A stretch of DNA of 64,000 bases from CAVSUB01 sp963816725. Its GTDB lineage: Bacteria; Acidobacteriota; Vicinamibacteria; Vicinamibacterales; 2-12-FULL-66-21. Under the pieces are notes generated by a model. That model was not told where the DNA came from and did not search any database. It saw nothing but the letters and a program-made list of their open reading frames with translations. The translations under genes and the position numbers were made by a program. Of the stretch, positions 29,205-37,439 are shown piece by piece; position 1 is the stretch's first letter; every line of letters starts with the position of its first letter. The stretch lies in NCBI GenBank assembly GCA_963816725.1, contig CAWFMC010000021.1, forward strand, positions 80,507 through 144,506, in the 5' to 3' direction.

Positions 29205-30291
29205 CTACTCCCAGATGCGCGCGTCGAGCGCGGCGCGGAGCTGGGTCAGGCCTGCGTCCACGGCGGCGGGCGCGCCGCCAATCCCCAGGCGGAAATGCGC
29301 CGGAGACTCGAAGAAGTGGCCGGGAGCGACCGCAACGTCATACTCCTTTGCCAACTGCACTACGAACCGCGTCGCATCGGGGATGCCGCGAAGGCGGGGG
29401 AATACGACAGTGCCGCCGGCCGGGTCGAGGTACTCCAGTTCAGGAGACGCCGCCAGGAAGCGCCGCAGACGCGCGGTGTTGACAGCGAGCAGAGAGCCGG
29501 CGCGCTCGATCAGCCGATCGAGCTGCGCGAAGGCCAGCGTCGCCAGCCGTTCGGCCGGGATCGCGCCATTGCCGTCAATCACGTCGCGGGCGCGTCGGAT
29601 GCGTTCGGCAACCTCGGGCGAGGCGATGGCCCATCCGCAGCGCAGGCTCGAGAGGCCGTACGACTTCGTCAGGCTGCTGGTCGAGATGAACCGATCGCCG
29701 AGCGTCGCCGCGGGCCGTACCTCAGGATGGCTGACATCGAGATAGACCTCGTCGACCAGCACGTAGGCGCCGCGCGCCTCGGCGAGGCGGCCGACTTCGA
29801 GCAGCGCGTCCACCGCGATCGGTGCACTGGTGGGATTGTGCGGGTTGGTCAGGATGATGAGCCGCGTCTGCTCGGTCATGGCAGCGCGGACCCGATCGGG
29901 ATCGAGGGCGTAGCTCCTCGTCGAACAGTCGATCGAATCGCTGCGGGCGCGCACCGAGCAGGCGCGCCGATCCGAGCAGCGGGTCGTACCCGGGCCGCTC
30001 CATCAGCACGTCGTCGCCAGCCTCGAGGAGCGCGGCACACGCTTGGAAGTTCGCGCCGGCGGCGCCGGTGCCGGTCGTGACCTGCGAGGGTTGCACGCCA
30101 TAGCGGGCGGCAATCGCCTCGATCAGCGGGGCATAGCCATTGTCGTTCTGTCCCGACAGGGAGAGCGCGCCGGCGGCGCCCGTGAGGTCGTCCAGCGTGC
30201 AGGCGAGGACGTTGCTGCCGGCGAGGTCGAACCGCGCGGCCGGGCGCGTCTTCGCCCACGTCATGTAGGGAGCGTGAAATCGCGACGACAT
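29205..30291 (-). CDS. Class I/II PLP-dependent aminotransferase, interrupted by a frameshift
   Basis: About 361 residues after correction. N-part: MSSRFHAPYMTWAK, YGVQPSQVTTGTGAAGANF, VLMERPGYDPLL. C-part: LIILTNPHNPTSAPI, VLVDEVYLDVS, STSSLTKSYGLSSLRCGW (PLP Lys in SLTKSYG), VAPGHFFESPAHFRLGIGG (Arg for the carboxylate). The frames meet at 29913-29919, where removing one base from GAGGAGC joins LFDE to SYALDPDRV. Substrate unknown. Divergent from the APC permease at 30360, which might transport the amino acid used. Confidence 0.85.
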
Positions 30292-30298
30292 CGGGTCA

Positions 30299-30304
30299 AT
30301 GGTA
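30299..30304 (-). promoter_or_regulatory. -10-like hexamer TACCAT of the aminotransferase gene
   Basis: Minus-strand TACCAT ends seven bases before the ATG at 30291. Confidence 0.3.
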
Positions 30305-30346
30305 GCGCAGCGCTCGCGTGCGCCAGCTGGCGCAGCGCGGCCGCGG

Positions 30347-30352
30347 TATAGT
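30347..30352 (+). promoter_or_regulatory. -10-like hexamer TATAGT of the permease gene
   Basis: TATAGT ends seven bases before the GTG at 30360; divergent from the aminotransferase promoter. Confidence 0.4.
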
Positions 30353-30359
30353 CGCGCCC

Positions 30360-31685
30360 GTGACCTTCCGTCGTGCGCTTGGCCCCTTCGACGCCACGAT
30401 GATCGTCATCGGCGGCATTGTCGGCTCCGGCATCTTCATCAACCCGTACCTCGTCGCCCGCACGCTGGACAGCAGCGTCCTGGTGCTTGCGGCCTGGATC
30501 GCGGGAGGCGCCATCGCTCTCGTTGGCGCATTCGCCTACGCGGAGCTGGGTGGCGTGTTTCCCAGCACCGGCGGACAGTACGTCTACCTTCGCGACGGCT
30601 GGCACCCGCTGGCCGGCTTTCTCTACGGGTGGGCCCTGCTGCTGGTGATTGAAACCGGCGCGATTGCTGCCGTGGCGATCACCTTCGCCACCTATGCCTT
30701 GCGATTGCTCGGGCGGCCCGACGCCGCGCCTGTACCGCTGGCGATTGCCGCCATCGTGCTGCTGTCGATCGTCAACTACTTCGGCGTGAAGCCCGGCAGC
30801 CGGGTCTTGAATGTGCTCGTGATCCTCAAAGTCGCGGCGCTCGCCGTCCTGATCGGTGCGGCGGCCTTCGTGCCGTCGTCCGAGGGATGGCTGTCGGCCT
30901 CGCGAGTCGCCTCTCCGGGCAGTGCGGGCACGCTGCTCGCGTTCGGCGCGGCGATGGTGCCGATCCTGTTCGCGTACGGTGGCTGGCAGAACGCCAATTA
31001 CCTGGCCGAGGAGATCGAACGGCCCGAGCGTAACCTGCCGTTGAGCCTCGTGGCCGGGACCGTCTCGGTGGTGCTGATCTACGTGCTGGTGAACGTGGTC
31101 TATTTGCGTGCGCTCGGACTCGAAGGACTCGCCGCGACCACGACTCCGGCGTCGCGGGCCGCCGCCATGATGTTCGCCGGTCTCGGGGACCGGTTCGTCA
31201 CCGCGGCGATTGCGATCTCGACATTCGGCTTTCTCGACCTGGCGATCCTGGCGCCGACGCGGGTCTACTACGCGATGGCCGCCGACGGGGTGTTCCTGCC
31301 CGCCCTGGCGCGGCTGCACCGGAGGTATCGGTCGCCTTGGGTAGCCATCGTGCTGCAGTCCGCCTGGTCGTGCATCCTCGCCTTGACCGGCCGCTACGAG
31401 CAGCTTCTCAACTACGTCGTCTTTGCCGACTGGATCTTCTTCGGGCTGACCGTGGGCACAGTGATGGTGTTCCGGCGCACGCTCCCATTATCGGTGCGTC
31501 CAGTGAACGCGTTCCGCTGCCCTGGATATCCCGTCTTGCCGTTGGCGTTCTGTCTTGTATCCGCGGCGGTCGTGTTCAGCGTGGTCCGCACCGACCCGGT
31601 CAGCGCGTCACGAGGCGCTGTGCTCCTGGCGACGGGGGTGCCGGTGTTCTTCTGGTTTTCTCGGCGACGCCGGAGTGGCCCTTAG
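30360..31685 (+). CDS. APC-family amino acid permease
   Basis: 441 residues, about twelve membrane segments, of the APC superfamily. Segment 1 has the unwound substrate motif IGGIVGSGIFINP. Others include GGVFPSTGGQYVYLRD (APC consensus) and FAYGGWQNANYLAEEIERPE, typical of LAT-like exchangers. GTG at 30360 is chosen because it has TATAGT seven bases upstream; a frame extension to 30318 adds only basic residues. Probably transports amino acids; divergence from an aminotransferase supports a shared metabolic role. Confidence 0.88.
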   Translation: MTFRRALGPFDATMIVIGGIVGSGIFINPYLVARTLDSSVLVLAAWIAGGAIALVGAFAYAELGGVFPSTGGQYVYLRDGWHPLAGFLYGWALLLVIETGAIAAVAITFATYALRLLGRPDAAPVPLAIAAIVLLSIVNYFGVKPGSRVLNVLVILKVAALAVLIGAAAFVPSSEGWLSASRVASPGSAGTLLAFGAAMVPILFAYGGWQNANYLAEEIERPERNLPLSLVAGTVSVVLIYVLVNVVYLRALGLEGLAATTTPASRAAAMMFAGLGDRFVTAAIAISTFGFLDLAILAPTRVYYAMAADGVFLPALARLHRRYRSPWVAIVLQSAWSCILALTGRYEQLLNYVVFADWIFFGLTVGTVMVFRRTLPLSVRPVNAFRCPGYPVLPLAFCLVSAAVVFSVVRTDPVSASRGAVLLATGVPVFFWFSRRRRSGP

Positions 31686-32079
31686 CAGGATCCTGAGGAT
31701 TGCATCGTCGATGGCAGATGGCAGATGGCAGATGGCAGATGGCGGATGGCGGATGGCGGATGGCGGATGGCGGATGGCGGATAGCGGATAGCGGATGGCA
31801 CGCGGTTGTTTCCACTGCTGCGATTTTCCATGCGACAAACTGGCCGGTCTCTTTCGGCCGCGTGTGAGATTCCACATCCAGGCGGTCAGCGTGACCATGC
31901 CCCCGCGCCTGGCGAGCGGGTCAACCGCTTCCTAGATCGTTCATCGGGCCCATTGATGGGATTCCTTGTCGCCAGATTCGAAAACGTTTCGACGCGGTGC
32001 GTCCGCCCAGGTCCTCTGCGGTGGATCGGCGCGACAAATTGATCGATCGTGATTCGGCTGAGTGGGCGAGAGCTGAAGC
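31686..32079. other. Intergenic stretch dominated by a heptamer repeat
   Basis: About 390 bases between the permease and the convergent PdxH-fusion gene. 31711-31800 is the tandem repeat listed separately. 31801-32079 holds no convincing gene, promoter or RNA. Confidence 0.4.
31711..31800. repeat. Tandem 7-bp repeat, about 13 units
   Basis: Four copies of ATGGCAG, six of ATGGCGG, two of ATAGCGG, then a partial ATGGCA, without interruption. It starts 26 bases after the permease stop codon. Unit length 7 is not a codon multiple and there is no spacer, so it is neither a coding repeat nor CRISPR. A degenerate relative lies at 44801-45000. Confidence 0.9.
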
Positions 32080-33072
32080 TCAGGGAAACAGCCGCTCGAT
32101 GCGCCACCCGTCACCCTCGCGGAGGTAGACCACGCGATCGTGCAGCCGGCTGACGCGTCCGTACCAGAACTCGATTCGGTGCGGGACGATGCGGAAGCCG
32201 CCCCAGAAGGGGGGGCGTGGAACGGGCTGGCCGTCAAAGCGTGTTTCGATGTCGCGAATGCGTGCCTCCAGCACGGCGCGGTCGGACAGGACGGCGCTCT
32301 GATCGGAGGCCCAGGCGCCGATCTGGCTGCCGCGCGGACGCGAGGCGAAGTAGGCATCGGACTCGTCGGCCGGCAACCTCCCGACCTGGCCCTCGATGCG
32401 GATCTGTTCTTCGAGGGTCGGCCAGTGGAGACACAGGGCGGCGTGCGCGTTCTCGGTCAGGTCGCGCGCCTTGCGGCTGTTGTAATTGGTGTGGAAGACG
32501 AAGCCGCGCGCGTCGGCGCCGCGCAGCAGAACCATTCTGACGGACGGACGGCCGTGCGCGTCGGCGGTGCCGAGCGCCATCGGCGTGGTGTCGACCCCTT
32601 GCTTCTGCGCGTCGGCGACGGCGGCGGCGAATTGCGCGAACGGATCGGGGTTGGGCGCCGGCCCGCCGGAGGCGTCGAGCGGGGCGACCGTCAGGGCGGC
32701 GCGGTTCGGTTCGACCCAGCCGTTGCGGGCCGCATCGCTGGCGAGGCGGTCCGACGAGTAGTGGCGCTCGATCACCTGCGGATCGCCGAGAGCGGGGTAG
32801 ACCGCCAGGAGCGCGGCGGCATCGGCGGTGCCGGGCATCCGGGCCCGCGCGTCAGCCACCAGGGTGAGCCAGGCGCGGGTCAGCGTGTAGTGGAACTTCT
32901 CCGGGGCGCCTTTCGCGGTCGCGAAGCGGGTCAGCCCGGTGATCATCGTGTCGAGCGCGCCGGCCTGGCCATCCCGTTCGAGCACCGCGCACGCGACGCG
33001 CACGTGATCCAGGTGCTGGAATTCGGGAAGGTCGACGGCTTCGAAGCGGCGGAGAAGCTCCTGATCGGTCAT
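32080..33072 (-). CDS. pdxH: Pyridoxamine 5'-phosphate oxidase with an extra N-terminal domain
   Basis: 330 residues; PdxH alone is about 215. Residues ~140-330 are the FMN-dependent oxidase that makes pyridoxal phosphate: RPSVRMVLLRGADARGFVF, FHTNYNSRKARDL, ALCLHWPTLEEQIRIEG, YFASRPRGSQIGAWAS, and the C-terminal SRLHDR with WRIERLFP. Residues 1-125 are a separate helical domain (LPEFQHLDHVRVACAVLE, APEKFHYTLTRAWLTLVAD) with conserved-looking His residues that I do not recognise. ATG at 33072 starts that domain; an earlier in-frame start gives only basic residues. Lies just upstream of tRNA-Leu on the opposite strand. Confidence 0.88.
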   Translation of the reverse strand: MTDQELLRRFEAVDLPEFQHLDHVRVACAVLERDGQAGALDTMITGLTRFATAKGAPEKFHYTLTRAWLTLVADARARMPGTADAAALLAVYPALGDPQVIERHYSSDRLASDAARNGWVEPNRAALTVAPLDASGGPAPNPDPFAQFAAAVADAQKQGVDTTPMALGTADAHGRPSVRMVLLRGADARGFVFHTNYNSRKARDLTENAHAALCLHWPTLEEQIRIEGQVGRLPADESDAYFASRPRGSQIGAWASDQSAVLSDRAVLEARIRDIETRFDGQPVPRPPFWGGFRIVPHRIEFWYGRVSRLHDRVVYLREGDGWRIERLFP

Positions 33073-33162
33073 GGGTGGATCCGATCGTATCAGGCCGGCC
33101 GTGGCGCACCGGCGGCCGATCCCTGATTGGCCTGCGGGCGCTGCGGCTACAATCACAACTGC

Positions 33163-33246
33163 GCCGGGGTGGCGGAACTGGCAGACGCTCGGGACTTAAA
33201 ATCCCGTGCCCTTCGGGGCGTGCGGGTTCGATCCCCGCCCCCGGCA
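33163..33246 (+). tRNA. tRNA-Leu, anticodon TAA
   Basis: 84-base class II tRNA. Acceptor GCCGGGG pairs with CCCCGGC (33239-33245), followed by discriminator A. The anticodon stem-loop is CGGGA-CTTAAAA-TCCCG, giving anticodon TAA. The long variable arm GTGCCCTTCGGGGCGT and T-arm GCGGGTTCGATCCCCGC are present. CCA is not encoded. Integrase genes transcribed toward it from the right suggest that it served as an attachment site. Confidence 0.97.
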
Positions 33247-33351
33247 CTCTTTCGAATCAACGAGTTACGCGCGTATTCAACAACGCGCGTGCAACGATTC
33301 TAGGCTCGTTGTCCCTGAGAATGTCCCTGTCGCAACTTCAAAGGAACGCGG

Positions 33352-33537
33352 ATGACACCTCAATCGCTGAAGAACGTCGCAGTTCTGCTTGGGACTGACG
33401 TCGCCGACGCAAGGGAGTTCTGCGACGCGGTTAGAAAGGTGGCAGGTCCACGATGCTCCTTCACGGCTATAGCGGAGGCGTTAGCTGAACTCGGTGCTAA
33501 CGCGGGCGTTTCAGCCGTCGTCGCGAAGGCGGCGTAG
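33352..33537 (+). CDS. Possible 61-residue protein, unknown
   Basis: Small open frame with AAAGGA eight bases before its ATG. Composition is protein-like (SLKNVAVLLGTDVADAREFC, ALAELGANAGVSAVVAKAA): one Cys pair and two amphipathic helices. No family recognised. It lies between tRNA-Leu and the decayed integrase and could be a cargo gene or chance. Confidence 0.35.
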   Translation: MTPQSLKNVAVLLGTDVADAREFCDAVRKVAGPRCSFTAIAEALAELGANAGVSAVVAKAA

Positions 33538-33815
33538 ACGCAGCACTGGAGCGCTCATCATTGCTCGAAGAACTGTGACAATTCGCCAATGGCTTCTAGG
33601 GAGTCACCGGCCCCTACATGGGTTTGTCAACAACCGTTTGTCGCGGTTGTGGACGGCGAGCTCCTCTAGGCGACGATAGATGCTATTCGTGTTAGTGACT
33701 CAACCCGTTACCGTTTCGCCGTCTGCCGTCTGTACTGGACGCCAGGCTTCAGCACGAGCCGGTGAGATCCTCACGAGCCCGAGCGGCAGACGAGTCGGAC
33801 GGCGTGCTGCGGCGT

Positions 33816-34821
33816 CTATAGCGGCGCATCCTGACTCGGCGATTCGGCATGCACGATGGCGTACTGGCGGTAGATCGCCTGGTCTTATGACCTACCATCG
33901 CCATCGCTGCCGATCGGGACACGCCTTGCCGCTCAAGGTTCCGCACCGCTGACCGCCGCATGTCGTGCAGTAGCCGCCCGGGGACGCCTGCCCCCTTGCA
34001 CGCGCTCGCCCAGGCGGTCCGCACCCGGCGGGTCCGCTTCCCATTCCGGTGGAACACCAGCGGGACGATCTGATCCTTCGCCTTAAGCCGGTCGTGCTCG
34101 GCCTTCTGCGCGGTCAGGACGGCCTCGATCGCTGCGGTAAAGGGGAACGTCCGGCCCTCGCCGTTCTTCGTCGTGCCTGGGTCCAGGCGCACCTGACGGC
34201 CCTGCCAGTCGACCTGCCGCCACTCGAGCGGCATCACTTCCGACTTCAGCCGCCACCCGGTCAGGTAGGCGAACTCCAGCAGCGGCTTCAGCGCGGAGGG
34301 GAGGTGCGCCAGGACGTCGGCGAACTGCCCGGGCTCAAGGAACCCGCGGCGGACGTTGCGCTCGGCCAGCATCGGAATGTGCGGCCGCACGTGCAGCCGC
34401 CCCGCGCGATCGCCAGCGTGTACGCCGCTTAACGATCGCGAGCTCCGGTTGATCTCCGCGGGCGAGGCGCCCATCAAGGCGGGAACATCGTGAACGCTCG
34501 CAGGTCGGCCGTCGTGATGTCGGCCATCCGCCGGCCGCGGAACACCGGCGTCAAGTGCAGATCGATCCGGCGCTTCACGTGATCTTGCGTCTTCAGGCCG
34601 TTGACGGCGTAGTCGTTCAGCACGTCGGCGACAGCTTCATCGAACCGGAGCTTGCCAGTCCGCGGTGAAACGGGGACACCCTTGGCGATGTCCCCATCCT
34701 TGACACGCAACAGGTCGCGCGCCTCTTCGTATCTGGTGGTGCGCGAGCTCTCCTCGTACCGCCGGCCATTCCGGTAGACCGAAGCACATATTTTGCCACG
34801 CTTATCGCGACCAATATTCAT
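33816..34821 (-). pseudogene. Decayed tyrosine recombinase (integrase)
   Basis: Site-specific integrase broken by several frameshifts. The N-terminal part (34821-34474) has the arm-binding region NIGRDKRGKICASVYRNGRR and the core-binding domain to ITTADLRAFT, then a stop. The catalytic part (in a second frame) has TGWRLKSEVMPLEWRQVDWQ (first Arg), DPGTTKNGEGRTFPF and HDMRRSAVRN. After GHKT the frame shifts again: one missing G puts EAIYRQYAI with the catalytic Tyr out of frame, ending at a TAG at 33816. At least two further shifts occur near 34400-34480. The protein is therefore inactive. Closely similar to the integrase at 35675. Confidence 0.85.
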
Positions 34822-34943
34822 CTCGCGAAGTAGACGTAGCTACGGGCAGGCGCTCAGCTTTGGCATCCTCGCAGATGTATACTCGTCGAAACGTAACAGC
34901 ACGGGCAATCGACGGCGGCTTGTCGCAGCGCGGCTGGATTGCG

Positions 34944-35660
34944 TCACGACCGCTGGCCACGATCTGTTACGAATATCCAAGTCGGGTTCTCCAGAGTGAA
35001 CGCGCGCTGGGACGTTTGCAAGTGCACTGATCGCTGGATTTCCGAGAAGTAGAAACAATCCTTGTTGGACGGCCATCCGGGCATTCGCGCGGGGGTGTGT
35101 GGAATGGCGTAGGGAGTGCGCGTCGACCGGTCTGCAACCAGTTGTTCGGCGACCGCGTGAACGTCGGTCATATGCGCTTTCCCCGATCGGGGTACAGTCG
35201 TGACTATGCGCGCCGACCGGAACCAAAGTTCAGATTCAGGAAATGCCCAGATCACCGCGGGGTCGCCGGCTTCAAACTCAAAGGCGTAAAACGCCGCCAC
35301 GTAAGGTGAACGCGTGACGTCAAGCATCCGGGTGGGACCACCGTGGTGCTGTAACAACGCGAACCACTCTGTGTGGCTCCCCGGAACCGAGCCGACTGGC
35401 AGGAATAGGTGCGCGCGATCCTGAAACGCTTTCAGTATGTGGCCCTCAACGCTCGCGGTAGTGGCGGGGTCTGCGGCGCACAGACTCTCGCAGAAGCGGT
35501 CGAGTGTGCACCGTGGCAGCCAGTCATCGCCTTGCCCGCGGTACACGTAGTCGGGACCGAAGTTACGTAGTTCGCGCTCTAGTTCCTCGACTGTGTCGAC
35601 GAGTCTTGTATGAACAAAGACTCCGTCCGCTTTGGTTTCCGTCATTCCTCGCAGGGCCAT
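34944..35660 (-). CDS. FRG-domain protein
   Basis: 238 residues. The FRG domain is recognisable from YVYRGQGDDWLPRCTLDR (the Tyr-Arg-Gly motif near residue 40) and LLQHHGGPTRMLDVTRSPYV with AAFYAFEFE. The C-terminal SEIQRSVHLQTSQRAFTLEN fits the family's Arg/Gln-rich end. No signal peptide or membrane segment. The molecular function of FRG domains is not settled; they occur in accessory and mobile-element contexts. Start at 35660 has GAGGA eight bases upstream; an ATG at 35645 is also possible. It is intact while the integrases on both sides are damaged, which suggests selection or recent arrival. The last ~13 residues may be altered. Confidence 0.75.
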   Translation of the reverse strand: MALRGMTETKADGVFVHTRLVDTVEELERELRNFGPDYVYRGQGDDWLPRCTLDRFCESLCAADPATTASVEGHILKAFQDRAHLFLPVGSVPGSHTEWFALLQHHGGPTRMLDVTRSPYVAAFYAFEFEAGDPAVIWAFPESELWFRSARIVTTVPRSGKAHMTDVHAVAEQLVADRSTRTPYAIPHTPARMPGWPSNKDCFYFSEIQRSVHLQTSQRAFTLENPTWIFVTDRGQRS

Positions 35661-35674
35661 CCGTTGTGTCCTCG

Positions 35675-36493
35675 TCAGAATACGGTGTTCGCAGCACGAT
35701 CAATCTGATCGGCGGCTTGTCGCAGCGCGGCGGCATCTACAATCGCGTATCGACGGTATATGGCTTCGGTCTTGTGACCGACCATAGCCATCGCTGCCGA
35801 ACGGGACACCCCGTCGCGCTCCATGTTCCGCACTGCAGTCTGCCTGAAGTCGTGGAGGATGCGCCCTGGCACACCGGCCGCCTTGCAGGCAGCCTGCCAG
35901 GCTCCCCGCAGGCTCTTTATGCGCTCCCCATCGCGGTGGAACACCAGAGGCACGATCCGGTCGGTCTTCTTCAACTCGTCATGTTCGGCCTTCTGTGCCC
36001 TCAGGACGGCCTCGAGCGCGGCGGTGAAGGGGGGAAGGTGCGGCCCCTCGGTGTTCTTCGTCGTGCCAGGGTCGAGGCGCACCGTACGCCCCTGCCAATC
36101 GACCTGCCGCCACTCCAGCGGCAGGATCTCGCTGGTAAGCCGCCAGCCGGTGAGGTACGCGAAGGTTACGACTGGTTGTAGGGGAGCGGGGAGTTGCGCT
36201 TTGACCGCTGCGAACTGCTCGGGCTCGAAGAAACCGCCCCGGACGTTGTCCTCGCGGAGCATGGGAATGTGCGCTAGCGTGAACATCCGCATCAGGCAGG
36301 CCAGTTCCCGGTTGATCTCTCCGGCGCTGGCCTTGGCGGGCAGCCGATTCGTCACGAACGTCCGGATCGCGGGCGTCGTGATCGACATGAGCCGTTTGCC
36401 CTTGAATGCTGGCTTAAGATTGAGTATCCGGCTGACGCGGCGGGCCGTTTCATTAGCCGGGCTGACGGTCGAGTGGTTACTGTTTGTCCGCAA
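35675..36493 (-). CDS. Tyrosine recombinase (integrase), N-terminally truncated
   Basis: 272 residues. The catalytic domain is complete: TGWRLTSEILPLEWRQVDWQ (Arg I), DPGTTKNTEGP, HDFRQTAVRN (His-x-x-Arg), and GHKTEAIYRRYAIVDAAAL (His and nucleophile Tyr). It begins within the core-binding domain (SRILNLKPAFKGKRLMSITT); the arm-binding N-terminus seen in the neighbour at 34821 is missing. The 5' end overlaps the last 17 bases of the unrelated gene at 36477, so this is a deletion or insertion junction. DNA binding is probably impaired. Confidence 0.8.
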   Translation of the reverse strand: MRTNSNHSTVSPANETARRVSRILNLKPAFKGKRLMSITTPAIRTFVTNRLPAKASAGEINRELACLMRMFTLAHIPMLREDNVRGGFFEPEQFAAVKAQLPAPLQPVVTFAYLTGWRLTSEILPLEWRQVDWQGRTVRLDPGTTKNTEGPHLPPFTAALEAVLRAQKAEHDELKKTDRIVPLVFHRDGERIKSLRGAWQAACKAAGVPGRILHDFRQTAVRNMERDGVSRSAAMAMVGHKTEAIYRRYAIVDAAALRQAADQIDRAANTVF

Positions 36494-36962
36494 CGATAAC
36501 GTTGTTGACGCTTTGGCCCTTGGCGTTCTGGCCAGTTTGCGTGATGGTCATCGTCCTGCCATCGGCCGAAACCACAGCTCTACTGGTGACCTCCGGTTTG
36601 TTATCTATCTTCCCAACTACCTCAAGCGTTCGGTCGTCAATACGCCTGACGGCGTTTGTCAAATTCGGTGTGTAGCCGCCTTTCACTGGATTATCTTTGC
36701 CGTCAAACGTTCCGACGATCTCCGCGTGGGTCGGCTGGCCTTCTGCACTCCTTCCGTCAACACTGATATTGACGCCGGCCGCGGTCGGTTCAACTGTAAT
36801 AGTCTGTCCTACAGTTGGCTTCGGGCCTGGGTTGTAAGTCGACTTCTCGAGATTGACTTTCCACGTTCCAATCCAGGCGGCGCTCGATTGGGTGCGGGCG
36901 GTTGAGCCTCCGACCAACACCGCCCCTAATACCAGGGCGGCCATTGCAATCTGTTTCTGCAC
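36477..36962 (-). CDS. Exported lipocalin-like small protein, unknown function
   Basis: 161 residues with a signal peptide (GTG start at 36962, set by AGGAGG six bases upstream; cleavage near ARTQS). The mature part is beta-rich with a regular pattern: WIGTWKVNLEKSTYNPGPKP, GVNISVDGRSAEGQPTHAEI, KDNPVKGGYTPNLTNAVRRI, LEVVGKIDNKPEVTSRAVVS, MTITQTGQNAKGQSVNNVIV. I recognise it as a type of secreted protein common in Acidobacteria, without assigned function. Its stop codon lies at the truncation point of the integrase. Confidence 0.75.
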   Translation of the reverse strand: MQKQIAMAALVLGAVLVGGSTARTQSSAAWIGTWKVNLEKSTYNPGPKPTVGQTITVEPTAAGVNISVDGRSAEGQPTHAEIVGTFDGKDNPVKGGYTPNLTNAVRRIDDRTLEVVGKIDNKPEVTSRAVVSADGRTMTITQTGQNAKGQSVNNVIVADKQ

Positions 36963-37439
36963 GGAACACCTCCTGCTGCACTTCACACAGACGGCGGAGT
37001 GTAATGCGGGAGGGAGTCGAGCGCAAGCGACTCTGTCATTGGCGGGTACCTATTCCCGATGCGGAATTGCAAGACGGCGGGGCCACGTTTCCACGGCGCT
37101 TGTGCACCACTGCGTGTAAGGGCCATATCACCCGCTGGCGTTGCGGCAGAGCGCGGACGCACGAGAACGTAAGAGTCGCAAGTGCCGTCCGTATGACGGA
37201 CCGCCGCGAGCACCCAGGTGATCGAGTGGTTCTTGTTTCTTTAGTCATGACGGACCACCTTGTTGACTTACTGTTTCCGTTGGGCCTACGACCTCACTTC
37301 AATGTCAAAGCTGCCGGCACTGGCTGAGCCAGCATCTTGCCTGCCCTCACAAAGTCGACTCAATGGCGTCGTCCGGGTGTAGGATGCCTCCCTCCCCAAA
37401 AGGGATCGTCCACGAGTAAGAAAGAAGGAGGACGACCAG
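36963..37439. other. Intergenic stretch with no gene seen
   Basis: About 480 bases between the lipocalin-like gene and the molybdopterin enzyme, which are divergent. Only the AGGAGG before 37440 is assignable. Open frames here are short and of unlikely composition. The stretch is less GC-rich than average, as in the adjacent element. Confidence 0.4.

Larger units (their letters stand above)
33247..36493. mobile_element. Remnant of a tRNA-Leu-associated integrative element
   Basis: Directly downstream of tRNA-Leu lie two homologous tyrosine recombinase genes in the same orientation (33816-34821 decayed, 35675-36493 N-truncated), with an FRG-domain gene between them. The stretch is visibly less GC-rich than its surroundings. 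No direct repeat of the tRNA 3' end is found to the right, so the far boundary is not defined. Two integrases suggest tandem integration or duplication followed by decay. Confidence 0.55.

Noticed and set aside
31711..31800. CRISPR array
   Set aside because: 7-bp units without spacers and no cas genes; a simple tandem repeat.
33075..33398. 107-codon open frame over the tRNA
   Set aside because: It contains the whole tRNA-Leu gene and is not a protein.
33247..37439. Direct repeat of the tRNA-Leu 3' end marking attR
   Set aside because: I looked for GGTTCGATCCCCGCC-like sequence to the right and found none, so no attachment-site pair is claimed.
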